Shown: positions 48,366 to 60,876 of the stretch, piece after piece
How positions within the stretch are numbered: position 1 is the stretch's first letter
Layout: each line of letters opens with the position of its first letter
Source of the DNA: Lasiosphaeria ovina
Lineage: Eukaryota; Ascomycota; Sordariomycetes; Sordariales; Lasiosphaeriaceae
Length of the DNA stretch: 64,000 nucleotides
NCBI GenBank assembly: GCA_033439765.1
Contig: JAULSN010000004.1
Coordinates: forward strand, 3,606,001-3,670,000
Direction: 5' to 3'
The notes under the pieces: generated by a model
What the model was told of the DNA's origin: nothing
The model's input: the letters and a program-made list of their open reading frames with translations, nothing else
Databases searched by the model: none
Translations under genes and position numbers: made by a program

Positions 48366-50089
48366 TCTCTACGTGCTCGTTCTCTACGCACTCGCCGATG
48401 TGGCGCCTGTACCGCAGCAGGTTGGGGAGCTTGCTGCTCTTCCTCGTCATCCTCGCTGTCAGGGGGTTCGTCATCGCTGTCAGAGGGTTCGTCATAGTCA
48501 CCGAAGATGATGCCCCTACCGAGAACAGGAGCCCCCCGGTCGACGCCTGCCCCGCCCCCAGCAAACCCACGGCCAACGTCGTCGCCATCACCTTCCTCGA
48601 GTTCCCACAGGCGCATATAGCAAGATGTGACACGGCCCCCAGGCATTTCGTTGAAGTGCTGATAGGGGTTGCTAGGGTCAAGCCAAGCGGAACAGAGATA
48701 GCAGAAGTGGGTTTGGCACTTGAAGCAAATCATGTGGTTGCATCCCTTGGTTTTCTGTGCCAGGGCTGAGCATGTCGGGCAAGGCGTCGTGTTGAACCTG
48801 AGATACTCGAGGGACGCCTGCTCCTCGGCGGTGAGCTCCTCCTTTTTACGCCGTTGCCGGCAGCTGACAAACTCTCCGTGCCAAGATTGGAAGCAGTGGC
48901 TGCAGAAGGCGAAGGTGCATTCCTCGCAGATGGCGAGCAACTCCCCGGCTGGCTTATTTGTCTTTTTAGGTTTGGATTCACCCGTTGCGTCGTTGGCTTT
49001 CGCGTTGTGGCCCCCATCACTGTCGTTCCCGTCGTCGTCATCAGAGGCTTCATCTGCAAGCTCAAGTCCCTGGGGCTTTTTGTGTTTCTCGGAGCGAGCG
49101 GCGCCATTGCACCAGTCCCGAGGGCAGTAGATGGTGTTCTTGTCAGACTCGAGCTCCGTCTTGTACTTGAGAGTCACGTAGCGCTTCACCACGTCCTGGT
49201 CCAGAGGGATCTGCAAAAGCTCGCTGGGGCTGATGAAGGTCCTTGGCTTCCTCTTTTTCTTCCCGGACGCTGCTTCTGCGGCTTTAGCCCGGTCCTTGGC
49301 GCAGCCGGGGGCCAGGCAGCGGACCGAAGCAAGGTCGCCCTCCTTGATAGCAGCATTGTAGAAGTCTTGCAGGCATTCGACGCAGAAGACGTGGCCGCAG
49401 TCCATCATGCGATGGCAGACCGAGCCCTTCTTTGGGTCTAGACACACGTCGCAGTCAAACGTCTCCAACTCAAAGGCGGCACGCTTGGCCTTGATGTCGT
49501 AGTCCAGCAAGGCAATCTTGTGGCGAGAGTCGACTTCGAGGCCAGCTCTACCGGCATCAACAAGGCCAAAGACGTGTTCAGACGACTGCTGGATCGTGTC
49601 GATGTAGGTGAAGCCGACAATATCGCGTCCTATCTCCTCCCACAGCCGAGCACCGTCGTCCTCGAGCATCTTGGCCGTCGCTGAGGGAAGCCATGGAGGC
49701 GTAGTCGATATTGATATCCCGGGAGGCTCCTCGGACGGATACCCGGGGCCAAAAGTCATCTCAAGATGGACCGGGGGCAGATGGGCCAGGTGGTGCGAAT
49801 CCACCGCGTCGGCCGGTCCGCCGTTGGGGCCGTTGTCGTCGTTTATGTCATGGCCACGGCTTGGCTGGGCTAGCGGGGCCGTGTCTGCTGGGGCCGAGGC
49901 CGAGTGCGAGTGCGAGTGCTCGAGCGTGGTGGCAGAGAAGACGACGACAACCCCATTCGAGGGGTTGACGGGCACGTCCAGAGCAATTGTGTAGGCGTCG
50001 TCGGGGCGCACCTGTCTGATCTCGGGGTAGATGGCAGTGAGGGTGCCCAGCTCGACATCCCGCGGGCTGTCCGAGTCGAACAAGTCCAT
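47795..50089 (-). CDS. RWD-RBR E3 ubiquitin ligase (RNF14/Itt1-like)
   Basis: Single-exon ORF of 764 residues. Residues 1-185 form an RWD domain (ELGTLTAIYPEI, then LEMTFGPGYPSEEPP) interrupted by a Ser/His/Asp-rich insert near 57-100. RING1 begins at C213 (CDVCLDP, CGHVFCVECLQDFY). The IBR part includes YCPRDWC near 321 and CEECTFAFCSHC near 388, with an acidic insert between. RING2 runs from C437 (CPTC), through TKGCNHMICFKC, to CYLC; C450 in GCNHM is the expected thioester-forming cysteine of RBR ligases. The tail holds an acidic stretch (about 530-552), an Arg/Ala-rich block (563-585), poly-Q (603-615) and Gly/Arg-rich segments, which may bind RNA. RNF14 relatives ubiquitinate ribosome-stalled proteins, and yeast Itt1 affects translation termination; the same here is inference. 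Confidence 0.93.
48243..48292 (-). repeat. CAG-type repeat coding poly-Q in the RBR ligase
   Basis: Plus strand (CTG)n with some TTG; encodes about 13 glutamines near residue 603-615. Just left of 48370 a GCTCGT repeat encodes the alternating Arg/Ala block. Confidence 0.85.
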
Positions 50090-51463
50090 TTGGGCGTCGG
50101 CCCAGGCCTTTAGGTTCCTTGACTCTAGAGCAGCTTCTTCAAGTTGTCTCCCCCAGCGAAAGTCCCCCCCAGCGAAAGTCCCCCCCAGCGAAAGTCCCCC
50201 CCAGCGAAAGTCTCCCCCAGCGAAAGTCTCCAGGTGTCCTTGCAGTGTCCTTGCAGTGGTGCTGCCGTGGCTTGCGCCTTCCTCGCAGTAGGCAACTCAC
50301 CTGCGGAAGCGTCTGATAAGGTAGTGTTGGTAGATGATAGCAGATCGGGAAAGTGCAAAGGCCGTGTTCAGTAAATTCACCCTTCGTTCCTTGCGGTAAT
50401 GATCCGTCGGGCAATTTGACAGTACTGCACTAGTACTGGAAGAAGGTGGAGAAGGTTTGTAGTCCGCGCCTGAAGCAGAAGTTTATCTAGGCTTAAGCAC
50501 ACGCACAGACGGTCAGAAAGTCGCCTTGATGTTGCTGGCTTTGCCGAGTGGCGTTTGTTGACTGCAGGTTTGCTTAGACTTGATGTAAGCCAACAGAACG
50601 TCTGTAATGGCCGCCTTGTGCGGGATCAACGGGAATGTTGGGCATGCTCCCGCGAGCCCCATGGTTTAAATGAATAAACTTGAGAGTAAGGATCCGGTCA
50701 AGAAGTTAGTTGTCCAAACGAACTGCCTTTTTTTTTGCTGTTCAACTACAGCAGCTCACAACCTAAAAGGATGTCGAAGTATGACTCTTTCGGTGATGGA
50801 TGTTGTACTCGTGCAATGCAAAGGCCTGACAAAGCTTCCCAGCGGGCTGGGAACTTTACTCTCCCCTCCCTCGCCTCAAGGTTCAGCAGCGGGCTGAACC
50901 GATTGGCCGCCCCTCCACCAAGGAAGCCCCACCCGACCCCCCAGGGCCGCCACCCGGTTTCACATCCACAGGGCCATTCACTCGGCCGGGCGGGCTAACT
51001 CGTTAGTAGCCTCACCTTCTGGACCGCAGTTGAGAAACAGCTTACCCTGTGGTGAAACCGACGGGATTACTTTACGAGACCATTTTCCCACAGGTCCAGC
51101 TTGGTCAAGAGACCATACAGACCCACGGGCGGCAAATACCGATCGAGGGCTATAATTATAGAAAGGCCGCCCTCTTCCGCTGCCGACGCCGTCTTCACCC
51201 CCAAAAACGAAGAAACCACAGTACGGACGTTTTCATTCCGTCACAGTTCAACCCTTTTCTCTCCGAGCTTAACACGATACCCGGCCGACGCGACAATCCA
51301 ATTCCCCGACATTGCAGCAGAGGGGATAAACAGGAGGTACACCGGACAGCAGCGGCGGCGGCGGCGGCGGAGGCGGCGGCAGCTGGAGACAGAGGAATAG
51401 AGAGGAGGAACTACGGATACCCAGCCAATTATATACATATACATCAATTATCAGCCAGACACC
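50090..51463. promoter_or_regulatory. Divergent promoter region between RBR ligase and PAP2 phosphatase
   Basis: About 1.37 kb shared by two genes that point away from each other. It contains a five-copy 16-bp tandem repeat close to the ligase start and a GGC run at 51352-51378 in the leader of the phosphatase gene. No separate gene is recognised. Confidence 0.65.
50155..50234. repeat. Five-copy 16-bp tandem repeat upstream of the RBR ligase
   Basis: Units of AGCGAAAGTCCCCCCC start at 50155, 50171, 50187, 50203 and 50219. The first three are identical, the fourth has TC for CC, and the last decays after AGCGAAAGTCTCC. It lies 66 to 145 bases upstream of the ligase start codon (50089), so in its promoter or leader. 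On the minus strand each unit reads GGGGGGGACTTTCGCT. Confidence 0.95.
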
Positions 51464-52436
51464 ATGGCGGACGACATCACGCCTCTGGCTTCGCTCTCCC
51501 TGACGCACGTGTACTATGTATGCAAACCCCCTCCCCTTGCTCCCCAATTCCAACTCCAATCCCAATCCCAATCCACAAGTCACACGACATCTTCCACGTA
51601 AACAAAAGTTAACACCTCCTGCCCCCTTAAAAAAGAACCCCGACGACCCGATATCCTACATCTGCGCATGGCTTGCGCTCTTACCACAAGCACTATGCGT
51701 CGTGTACGCGACGCTGATCTGGAGCACGCGCGAGGCCGAGGTGGCACTCATGTTCGCGGGCCAGCTGGCGTGCGAGGGCGTCAACTTTGCGCTCAAGCGG
51801 CTGATCAAGGAGGAGCGCCCGCGGCGCATCCACCGCACGGGAGGCAAGGGCTACGGTATGCCGAGCTCGCACGCCCAGTTCGCCTTCTTCTGGGCCGTCG
51901 CGGTCGCGCTGTTCCTGCTGGCGCGCCACCGGCCGCGCCTCGGCCAGCGCCATAATAGGAGTCTTGCCATCGCGGCAGCGGCGGCGGCGACGACGACGAC
52001 GAGTGTGCAGGAGGACGGGGTGAAGCAGAATGGCTGTGCGACTCTGCCTGGACAGCAACAACAGCAGTCCAGCGCTGCGAGTAGGCTGGCGGCGCTCAAC
52101 GCCGACATTGAGCGGTACGCGCACGAGCCGTGGTCGTTTGTGCAGCGGGCGCTCGTCAGCGCCGTGGCGCTGGCGCTGGCCGGGCTGGTGGCGTGGAGCC
52201 GCATCTACCTGGGCTACCACACCGAGAAGCAGGTGCTGGTGGGGTGCGCGGCCGGCAGCCTGAGCGCCGTCGGCTGGTTCCTCATCACGTCGCTGGCGCG
52301 CCAGATGGGCCTGCTCTCGTGGGCGCTCGAGCTGCCCGTGGCGCGCTGGTTCCGCCTGCGCGACCTGGTGGTCGAACAGGACCTGTGCCAGGCCGGCTGG
52401 GAGAGCTGGGAGCGCCGGAGGCAGCGAAGGCTTGCA

Positions 52437-52485
<49 letters not shown>

Positions 52486-52505
52486 CCAAGAAGAAGACTA
52501 CATGA
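51464..52505 (+). CDS. PAP2-family phosphatase, dolichyl-diphosphatase-like (CAX4/CWH8)
   Basis: Two exons, 51464-51517 and 51636-52505 (307 residues); the 118-bp intron has donor GTATGC. The start is MADDITPLASLSLTHVYY. All three PAP2 signature motifs are present: KRLIKEERP at residues 72-80, MPSSHAQF around 93-100 with catalytic H97, and SRIYLGYH at 206-213. Four or five hydrophobic helices surround them. This pattern and the short hydrophilic N-terminus fit the ER enzyme that removes a phosphate from dolichyl diphosphate for reuse in N-glycosylation. Between motifs 2 and 3 there is an insert of about 60 residues with Ala, Thr and Gln runs, likely on the lumenal side or in a loop. The C-terminus ends in a run of about 16 glutamines followed by Lys. 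Confidence 0.88.
52442..52486 (+). repeat. (CAG)n repeat coding C-terminal poly-Q of the PAP2 protein
   Basis: About fifteen consecutive CAG codons, near the stop codon; probably length-polymorphic. Confidence 0.95.
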
Positions 52506-53775
52506 GCGGGAAGAAGTTATAACCAAATGAAGGGGGCGCAGAAATAGGAATAGAAAAAAAGAGAGAAGACGGAAACCCGCTCCCACTCCTGCTGAGCCAT
52601 CAGCTCGTGGGGGGCCCATCACCCTACATTTGGGGTGGGCGACTGACATCTGGAGTGTATAGCCTCACTTGTACCACACGAGACGAGTGATTGTCATAAT
52701 GAATTACGTTAACATCGCACACTATCATTGAAGACACGGTGCAGTGCAGCCATTGCGTGAAATGAGAGATGTTTTTATTTGTGAGACGAAATATTGAACA
52801 AGAACCCCATTTTGATTTATATTTTGATTGGGGTTTGTTATCTAACTTTCTTCCTTTTCTTTCTCCCTTGCTACTACAAGGGATACTGGACAGCTTCACG
52901 ACCCTCTTCCTTTTTACAGGAGGGGGTCCAGTGGGTGCACTGGATAGGTTAATTAAAAAAAAGGTAACCTGTATTCTTTTCCTTCTCCTCCTTCCTTCAT
53001 TCCTTCCTTGCTTCCAGGAATTGCTTTGCTTGGTCCCCGCCAACAAACAAACAGACTAATAAAAGAATCGTTTACACGTTGGTTGGGGTTTTTTTAAATA
53101 AAAAAGCTGTGGCATCCGGCGCACGGCTCTCGGGTCCTGCCTCGCCCCTTGGTCGTCGTCCGTCGTCATCCATCGTGATCATCTACCCCCAAGTCCCGCT
53201 TTTTGCCCCCTTCTCTCCTCTCGCTGGGAGACAGAAAGAGAGAGTAAGTAGTAGTAAGTACAGATACAGCCGCCCTGGCCCCCCGGAATGAAAGGAAAAG
53301 GAAAAGAGAAATGTTGGTGACATGACAAAAACTCCCTTGGTAAATGCTCAAAGGCAAAGCGGGTAGTAAAGTAAGTCGGTCGCTGCACAAGGGGCTTGCC
53401 TCTGGACGCCGTCGTGATGCATGTACTTTGTAAACAGAAAAAACAGGGAAGAAAGAAGAAGGAGACGTCCCATTGTCTTGCCTGGGACGCCGAGAAAGAA
53501 AGATAAAAGGAAATGAAGGAAAGGGCAAGGAGATACTCTTATCCAACAGGTATACCACATCTCCTCGTCAACGCCTTGCCTTGATATACTGAATTAATAC
53601 CCCCCGCCCCCAATGCCCCGTTATCCAAATTGATATAAGGCTCCATCTAAAGTGTCGTGAGCCGTCACAGCCCTCTAGGTATGTTTGTATTCAGTCCCCG
53701 ACACGCCAACACCGGAAAATGCTTCAAATCAGAGCGAGCAAATACGCCATAGTAATCCCGGCTGCTAGAGTCAAT
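52506..53775. other. Convergent intergenic region after PAP2 gene
   Basis: Both neighbours end here, so the 1.27 kb should hold two 3' untranslated regions. Rich in T and pyrimidine tracts; no convincing ORF. Confidence 0.5.
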
Positions 53776-55997
53776 CTAGATCCAGTCGCCTTTTGATTTG
53801 GCTAGCTTCGGCCCGCTATCGTCCGTTGCCCGACGCACCGGCGTCGGCAAAGGCGGGCTACTGGGGCTACCGCCATTGTTGGGCTTGGCAACCGGCATAC
53901 TGAAACCGACACCTCTGGGGCTCGGCAGCTTGAGTTTGGTCGGGCTAGAGGGGCTGTAGATGCTCGGACTCAATGTCTGGCCTTCGTCTACTGGCGGCGC
54001 AGTGTTTCGTCGCGGGACGGGCGGCAGCGTCTTCATCCTTGCGTCCTTCACAGGATCTCGCTTCGGAGTATCATCATCATACTCTGCCAGCGTGGGAGTG
54101 CTAGCAGGGCTGATATCCAGGGCGGCAGGGCGCTTCTGGGCGGCTGCTTCCTTCTCTTTCTGGACGAGGGGACATTCCAAGTCGTATACGTGGGGATCAG
54201 CCGTGGCGGCTGTGCTTGTTACGACTGGTGGTATGTCTTCGACGGAGGAGAAACGGAGTCCGATCTGGACAGTTGCCGATGACACGAGAGATGAGTCTCG
54301 TCGATGTCGGCCAAACACAAGATTCCGCATCGATGGCGGAGGCTTGAGGGAATCGGCGGCCGATTCCTTGGCGTTGGGTGAATAGGTCGTGGCAGGGAGT
54401 AGGGTTAGTGACGACTTTGCCGCAGGTGAGTTGTTGGGGAATAGGGAGTAAGAGCGCTTGCGCACATGGCCCATTGCTGATGCCATGGACGAGAACTGTG
54501 CGGGTTCTGGCGCCTTGGGCATGCCTGGGGTTGGATATATGGCATTAGAGCGGAGAGGGTTCGGGATTCGCCCGCTGAATGTGGTGGAAGCCAGGCTTCG
54601 GTTATCGTCTTGGATGTCTTCGACCTTTTCGGCGCTGACCAAGCTTGCATCGCTGTCGGTGCGGCGGAGGCTTCCGGGCCCCGTCACCCTGTGCATCATA
54701 TGACTATCTGATCCATTGTCGCGCTCCACGTCGTTGGAATCCGCCAGCCTGATCTTGTACTTCAACTTCCGTTTCTCATACTCTCCGACCTTGTCCCTGG
54801 GACCGATAGTCGACAGTGTGTTGGATTTCAAGAAGAGGTAAAGTCCGCCAGTCATCAGTCCCGAGACGTTCGCAACAACGGATGCAACCATAGACATCGT
54901 GAGGTGGGTGCCATTGCCGCCGCGCTGGCTAATAAATGCCATGGCATAAAAGTACGGGATCATGAAGCCCTGCAAAAATGCTAATTAGCTGCAAGTCCAA
55001 GACCTGTGAGTGCTCAAGCTAACATACGCTAGAGATAATTGCGAGGGCGAGGTAATAGACCATTCTCGACGCGGCTACCCTCGCAGTCACCTCGACCTTG
55101 ATGCTGCGGTGCAGTCTCACGAAGATGACGACGAGGCAAATAATGAGGGACGAGACGATGCCGGTGAGCAGAGCGAAGCATCCGACCGAATAGTGTGCGA
55201 CAAACCAAAACAAAGACGTCAGACAAAAGTTTGGCGACTGGTCAAAGTCGGCCACGAGGAAGTTTGCGAGAACCAGCATGCCGATGACAGCCAGGCAAAT
55301 CGACACAGTCCACTTTCCTCTCGGCGCAAATGGATCCTTTCGTAGGGCTCGTGCCGCCGTCTCGATGCCGAATACCAACTGAGTGTACGGCGCCACAAAC
55401 ACGGCTGCGGAACTGTCAGCATGCAAACCCCGTTGTCCCAACACGGGGCGTGAGAGCAACGTACCAGGTAACATCAACTGGGCCATCATTGTGCATCCCA
55501 GGCCAACAAGAGTGTCCAGCCCAGTTGACTGGGCCACGGCAAATGTGATGCTCTGAATCACGATGCCGAACGACAGCACGAGCGGAAAGACGTCGCCTTC
55601 CGGTACGAACCTCAAGCCATTACGCCTGGGAAATATCATCAGCAGCCGTGCCGAGCGAATAATACATGTGTGCCCGTTTTTAAGGCCCATACCTAATATT
55701 GAACTGTCGATTGTTCCGCCTCTCTCTGTAATATGCATCCAGCAGAATGCCCATGGCCGTGGCGAAGGCGGCCACGGTGTTGAAGCCGGCCAGGATGATG
55801 GTCGAGGTTCTGATAGACTTTGCGGCGGCGAATTTGAGCTCGTTGAAGAACATCTGCTGGGTCGTAGTCACGTTGTTGGCGGCCTGGAAGAAGCCGTTGC
55901 CCGTCCCGGTGACATTGCCATTCAACACCACGCCCGTGGCGCCCCGCGACTCCAACCAGCTGACGCCTCCATCGAGTAGCGAGTGAAATGGCGACAT
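53776..55997 (-). CDS. Seven-helix membrane protein, putative orphan GPCR-like receptor
   Basis: Four exons, 55997-55693, 55625-55465, 55404-55028 and 54969-53776 (2037 nt, 678 residues); introns 58-67 bp. The N-terminal 55 residues carry two N-glycosylation sequons (NVT) and should face outside. Seven hydrophobic segments follow: one in exon 1 (STIILAGFNTVAAFATAMG), two around exon 2 (VLSFGIVIQSITFAV, GLGCTMMAQLMLPAVFV), three in exon 3, and the last at MSMVASVVANVSGLMTGGLYLF. A cytoplasmic tail of about 350 residues is rich in Ser, Pro and Thr with many possible phosphorylation sites and no recognised domain. Topology and tail fit a fungal receptor, but I see no signature of the pheromone, cAMP-receptor, microbial-opsin or Pth11 classes. 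The function is therefore open. Confidence 0.78.
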
Positions 55998-58900
55998 TGG
56001 GCTTGTCGTCGGTGGACAAGCACAAGCTTGTGCGATGGCGATGGGCCGTAGCAGTGCCCTTCGGACCCGTCCGTGGTTAAGTCATCTAATCCGCAGTCGA
56101 ATCGTTGATACGTCGTCGGCCGATGTTGGATGAAAGGAGGGGAGAGAAGGTGGCGAGTGGAGGGAAACGACAAGAGTGTAATGGGATGGATTGCAAGGCG
56201 GGATGTGGTTGGTAAGGATAGGTTCCCCGAAGCGTGATGCGTGGGTGCGGGCTTGCGGATGGGGAGGGGGGGAGGGTGCCACACACACACACCAGCAACC
56301 TCGAGCTTGACCACGGACCAGACGAAACAGTCCCTGACCGATCCAGCACCTGGTGAGAATCGACGACTGGGAATAGAAACAGGGACCAGGGCGGGAGAAT
56401 AGCACGACGGCAATGTGGAGGGCGGCGGGGCGGCAGGGTGGCGGACGGCAACGACGCACACGCCAGCCTGCTGCGGAGGCCCTTCCAGAAGAAGCTCGAC
56501 AGCCACGGGCCTGCCTGTCCAGTGCGGGCACAGGCAAGATGCATGAAGGCTAGAGGGTTAGCACGCCGTCGAGGTCCCGGTCGCCCTGCCGAGAGACATT
56601 GGGATGGGATGGCTCCCGCGCGGGCAGAACAGAGCCGGCCAGGGACCAGGGCTGGAGGGTGGGTGGAGGCTCGCGTTCCCCTGCAGCTCGTGTGCCGCCA
56701 TCCATGTCTGTCGGCGCCCACGGGCTGCAAAGTAAGAGGTGTGTCGTCAAGACGCCAGCCCACCTCAGCCTTTCTCCTCCGCGGTGTGGTAGGCGAGGAT
56801 GGGATGGGGCAGTTGCACTAGGGGTGTATGCCAAGAATGGCCCGAGCATTGGATGGATGCATCTTAGCCATCGTATCGTCGCCAGAGACGGGGCCCACGG
56901 CGGTGACACGAAGCAGGGCGCGCTACCAAAATCGCTGCCAGAGATAGGGCGGCGATGTTATCCTAGGGTTGCCTCAGCTCTTGGACGAGCGTCCGTGCTG
57001 TGCCTGGCCCTCATGACGTCGAAGGCCAAGATCGATTGCTGGGATGCGGTGGAAAGGCATTGATCCGGCATTAGGTCCAAGCAGAACATACCACTTCCAC
57101 GGGCAGCACAGTAGGTGAAGACGCGACGGGGACTGCCGCGGGCGCTGCAGAACTGGGCATCTAGCGTGGCGGCGATTTCTGCAGGTGCTGCGAAGGCATT
57201 GTCGCGGCGTGGGGTTGAGGCAATCTTGTAACAGCCCCAGGTTTCGCCCCTCCGCAGTCCCGTCGAGTCCCTGGCTGGTCGCACAGGGGAGCTTGCAGCT
57301 GCGGCAGCTTGGCTTGAGCCCCATGTGGGGCGTTCCTGAGCGGCTCCTCTCTCTAATTGGACGCTGATTTGGCAGGGTACCCTAAAGTGGTAGGGGCTCC
57401 CCAGTCGCAGATCAAACCCGAACGATGGGATCACTCCGCAGTCCCTGCACCCCGAGTCAACGTCCACCCTCTCCTCCACCCAACCTGAGGTGGGTGCAGA
57501 GAGGCCCAGACTTGCTAGACGGCGGCAGAACTGTAGGTTTTTTCTCGTCAATGTCTCGTCTCCTCTAGGCGCTTGGTGATCTTCGCGATCCATCAGCCTG
57601 TTCTGCTGGAAATGGCGCCTTTGACCATAATAGCCGCCGTCCCAGTCCATGAATACCAGCCGATTGCCACCGCTCTCAGACCACGCCAACGGCATCAACT
57701 GCCTCAGAATCGCAGCCGAGCTTTGTAGGTACGGTATCGCCAGCACGAACTGTCCATGCGCAGCCTAGGATAGCTGCTTCCAGCGTAAGTGCAAGTGAAT
57801 GTCGGTAATCGCCACCCAAAGATGATCCCTGCGGCAGCCGTTCATCCCAAAGCTGGAGCAGGAGCAGCCCATACCGGACAACGCCATATGGAGGAAGGAA
57901 TACAGACGGATCATGCTCTTGCGTCAGAACTGCACACATTTTCTTCATCAATATTTCGCTTGCGAATAGTTTGCAGGCTCTGGCCAGTCGAACCAAGCTG
58001 AACAAAGTTGAAGAGAGCTCCTTGCTACACCAATCCTCCGGGACTTTGTTTGGCGTTGCAATCCCCCCGACATCCGCAAAGACTCTGGCCCAAGAAACAT
58101 CGAAACACGCTGCCCTTTTTTGGAGCCTGCGCAGCCCAAGTGCTTGTGCGATCCAATTCGGCCCCATGATTGGATGGTACAGGTGCAGGAGCCCTCGACC
58201 TCTCTTTTTTTTCTGTCCGTGGTGAGTGGGTTCATCCGTTGCAGATGACCTGCCAGCCCACGCCCTTCTTGACACAGGGCGTGTATCAAGTTCCGGAAAT
58301 TTTCATTCCCATGACTCGGCGCTCTAGGGGGTGGGGGTGCCTGGCTCGCTTTTGCCAAGAGAGTTGGCTCTTTGAATAGCTTCTCCCTCCTTTGCTATCA
58401 TTGGTGCCGACTTCTCGACTGTGGCGGCGCCAGGTTCTTTGCTCATCGCTGTGGGGGATGAGAGAAATCATGGTGGATAGATCACCACAGGATGAGAGAT
58501 ATAGGACGATGTCTTATCGCAGACCAAAGACACACATTCGCAATAGAGCAGCCAGCTATTACAGGCTATCCTTCTTGAAGTCTGGTGGCTACTCGGCAGC
58601 ACCTTAGCAACATCTCATGTGAAAAGTCTGGGCTGTGTGCACATTGCGGTTGTTTGTAAACTCGGGCTTATTATGTCGACTCCGCTCCCAGCCGGAGGAG
58701 TCAACAAGACCCAAGCCAATTTGTCCGAGAGGGCGAAAGGGAACAGAAATCCCCCTGACAGCGGAAGAATCCGTTCAGGGTCTACTCAGTAGGTAGCCAA
58801 TATGATCCAGGGGCGCCCATGCTGTGCTGCCCGGACCCCGGAACTCTTGACGAGGGTATGGCAAGGCTCTGTCTGCTCCCTTGGACTAACTCGACCACAC

Positions 58901-59755
58901 ACCCAGGGAGAGATCTAGTCTCCCCCCCCCCACTTCCCCGCGCCTCCCGTAGACAAGCGTGATAAGGGATTCTGGAAGTTAGCAGTTCCGAAATGACACG
59001 GAAGCTTAGTGACTTGCTCTTGATGTGACGACGAGGCCTAGGCAGGTTGCTAGGATGGCCCCCTCATCCACGTATCTACGGATACTCTACTCAGCAAGGC
59101 AGGCTTGGGGGGAACTCCTCCGCCTTGCTGGCCGCGTAAACCTGAGATAGCCCACCAAGCCACAGCTCTGGATAGTGAGCTTCCCGGCTCCTTTCAGGTT
59201 CTTCCTTTCAGGTCCGGCCTGCCCATTGGCCTTTGCACACCTGTGGCTGAAACCCCGGTCAGCACTATGCCCCCGGGTGTGACGGTTCAAGGCAGATCTG
59301 ATTCCCAGCAATTTATTATTAGCAGTCGTCTCCTTTGGTCTCTCGACTTACTTCCCTTAGGGGGTGTTAGTTACCTAGCACTAGGAGGAAGTAGTAGCTG
59401 ATATCGAACGGTACACTCCCGCTATAACGCATCAGCTCGAGTATGCCTCCGATTTTCCGTTTGTCGTTGGTCTAGCCTCGAGATACCTTTGACTTTCAAG
59501 GGGTTGACTCCAATTCCGCTAGGAACGGTTCCTGCCCTTGAGCTGAGTGAACAAAGAATGGATTTGCATGTTTTTATATGTCCCCAGAAACAGACATGTT
59601 CACTGCTACGGGGGAATAAACAATTATACAGATAGAATAAAGATTACCGAGAGGAAGGGTACAAGGAAATTAAAGCCGGTATTTTTCGTTTTTTGAACTC
59701 AAGACATCAAACATAGACAGGACAACCCCTTTGACCTGAACCGCCAAGCTCTACT
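55998..59755. other. Gene-poor interval between 7TM protein and EXPERA protein
   Basis: About 3.76 kb. The left end is the promoter of the 7TM gene. A pair of overlapping minus-strand ORFs (56958-58275) is the only coding suspicion. From 58.3 to 59.7 kb nothing protein-like is visible. The right end should contain the 3' untranslated region of the EXPERA gene. Confidence 0.5.
56958..58275 (-). pseudogene. Doubtful ORF pair, possible unrecognised or broken gene
   Basis: Two minus-strand ORFs overlap in different frames: 58275-57676 (199 codons) and 57746-56958 (262 codons). The first contains a helix-like stretch (ELSSTLFSLVRLARACKLFA, then LPPYGVVRYGLLLLQLWDE) with protein-like composition. 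The second begins AIPYLQSSAAILRQLMPLAW. A single frameshift or an unseen intron near 57.7 kb would join them. I recognise no family, and chance ORFs of this size are not impossible at this GC content. Confidence 0.2.

Positions 59756-60876
<1,121 letters not shown>

Noticed and set aside
50155..50234. Tandem repeat considered as a CRISPR array
   Set aside because: Units are directly adjacent with no spacers, and the genome is eukaryotic.
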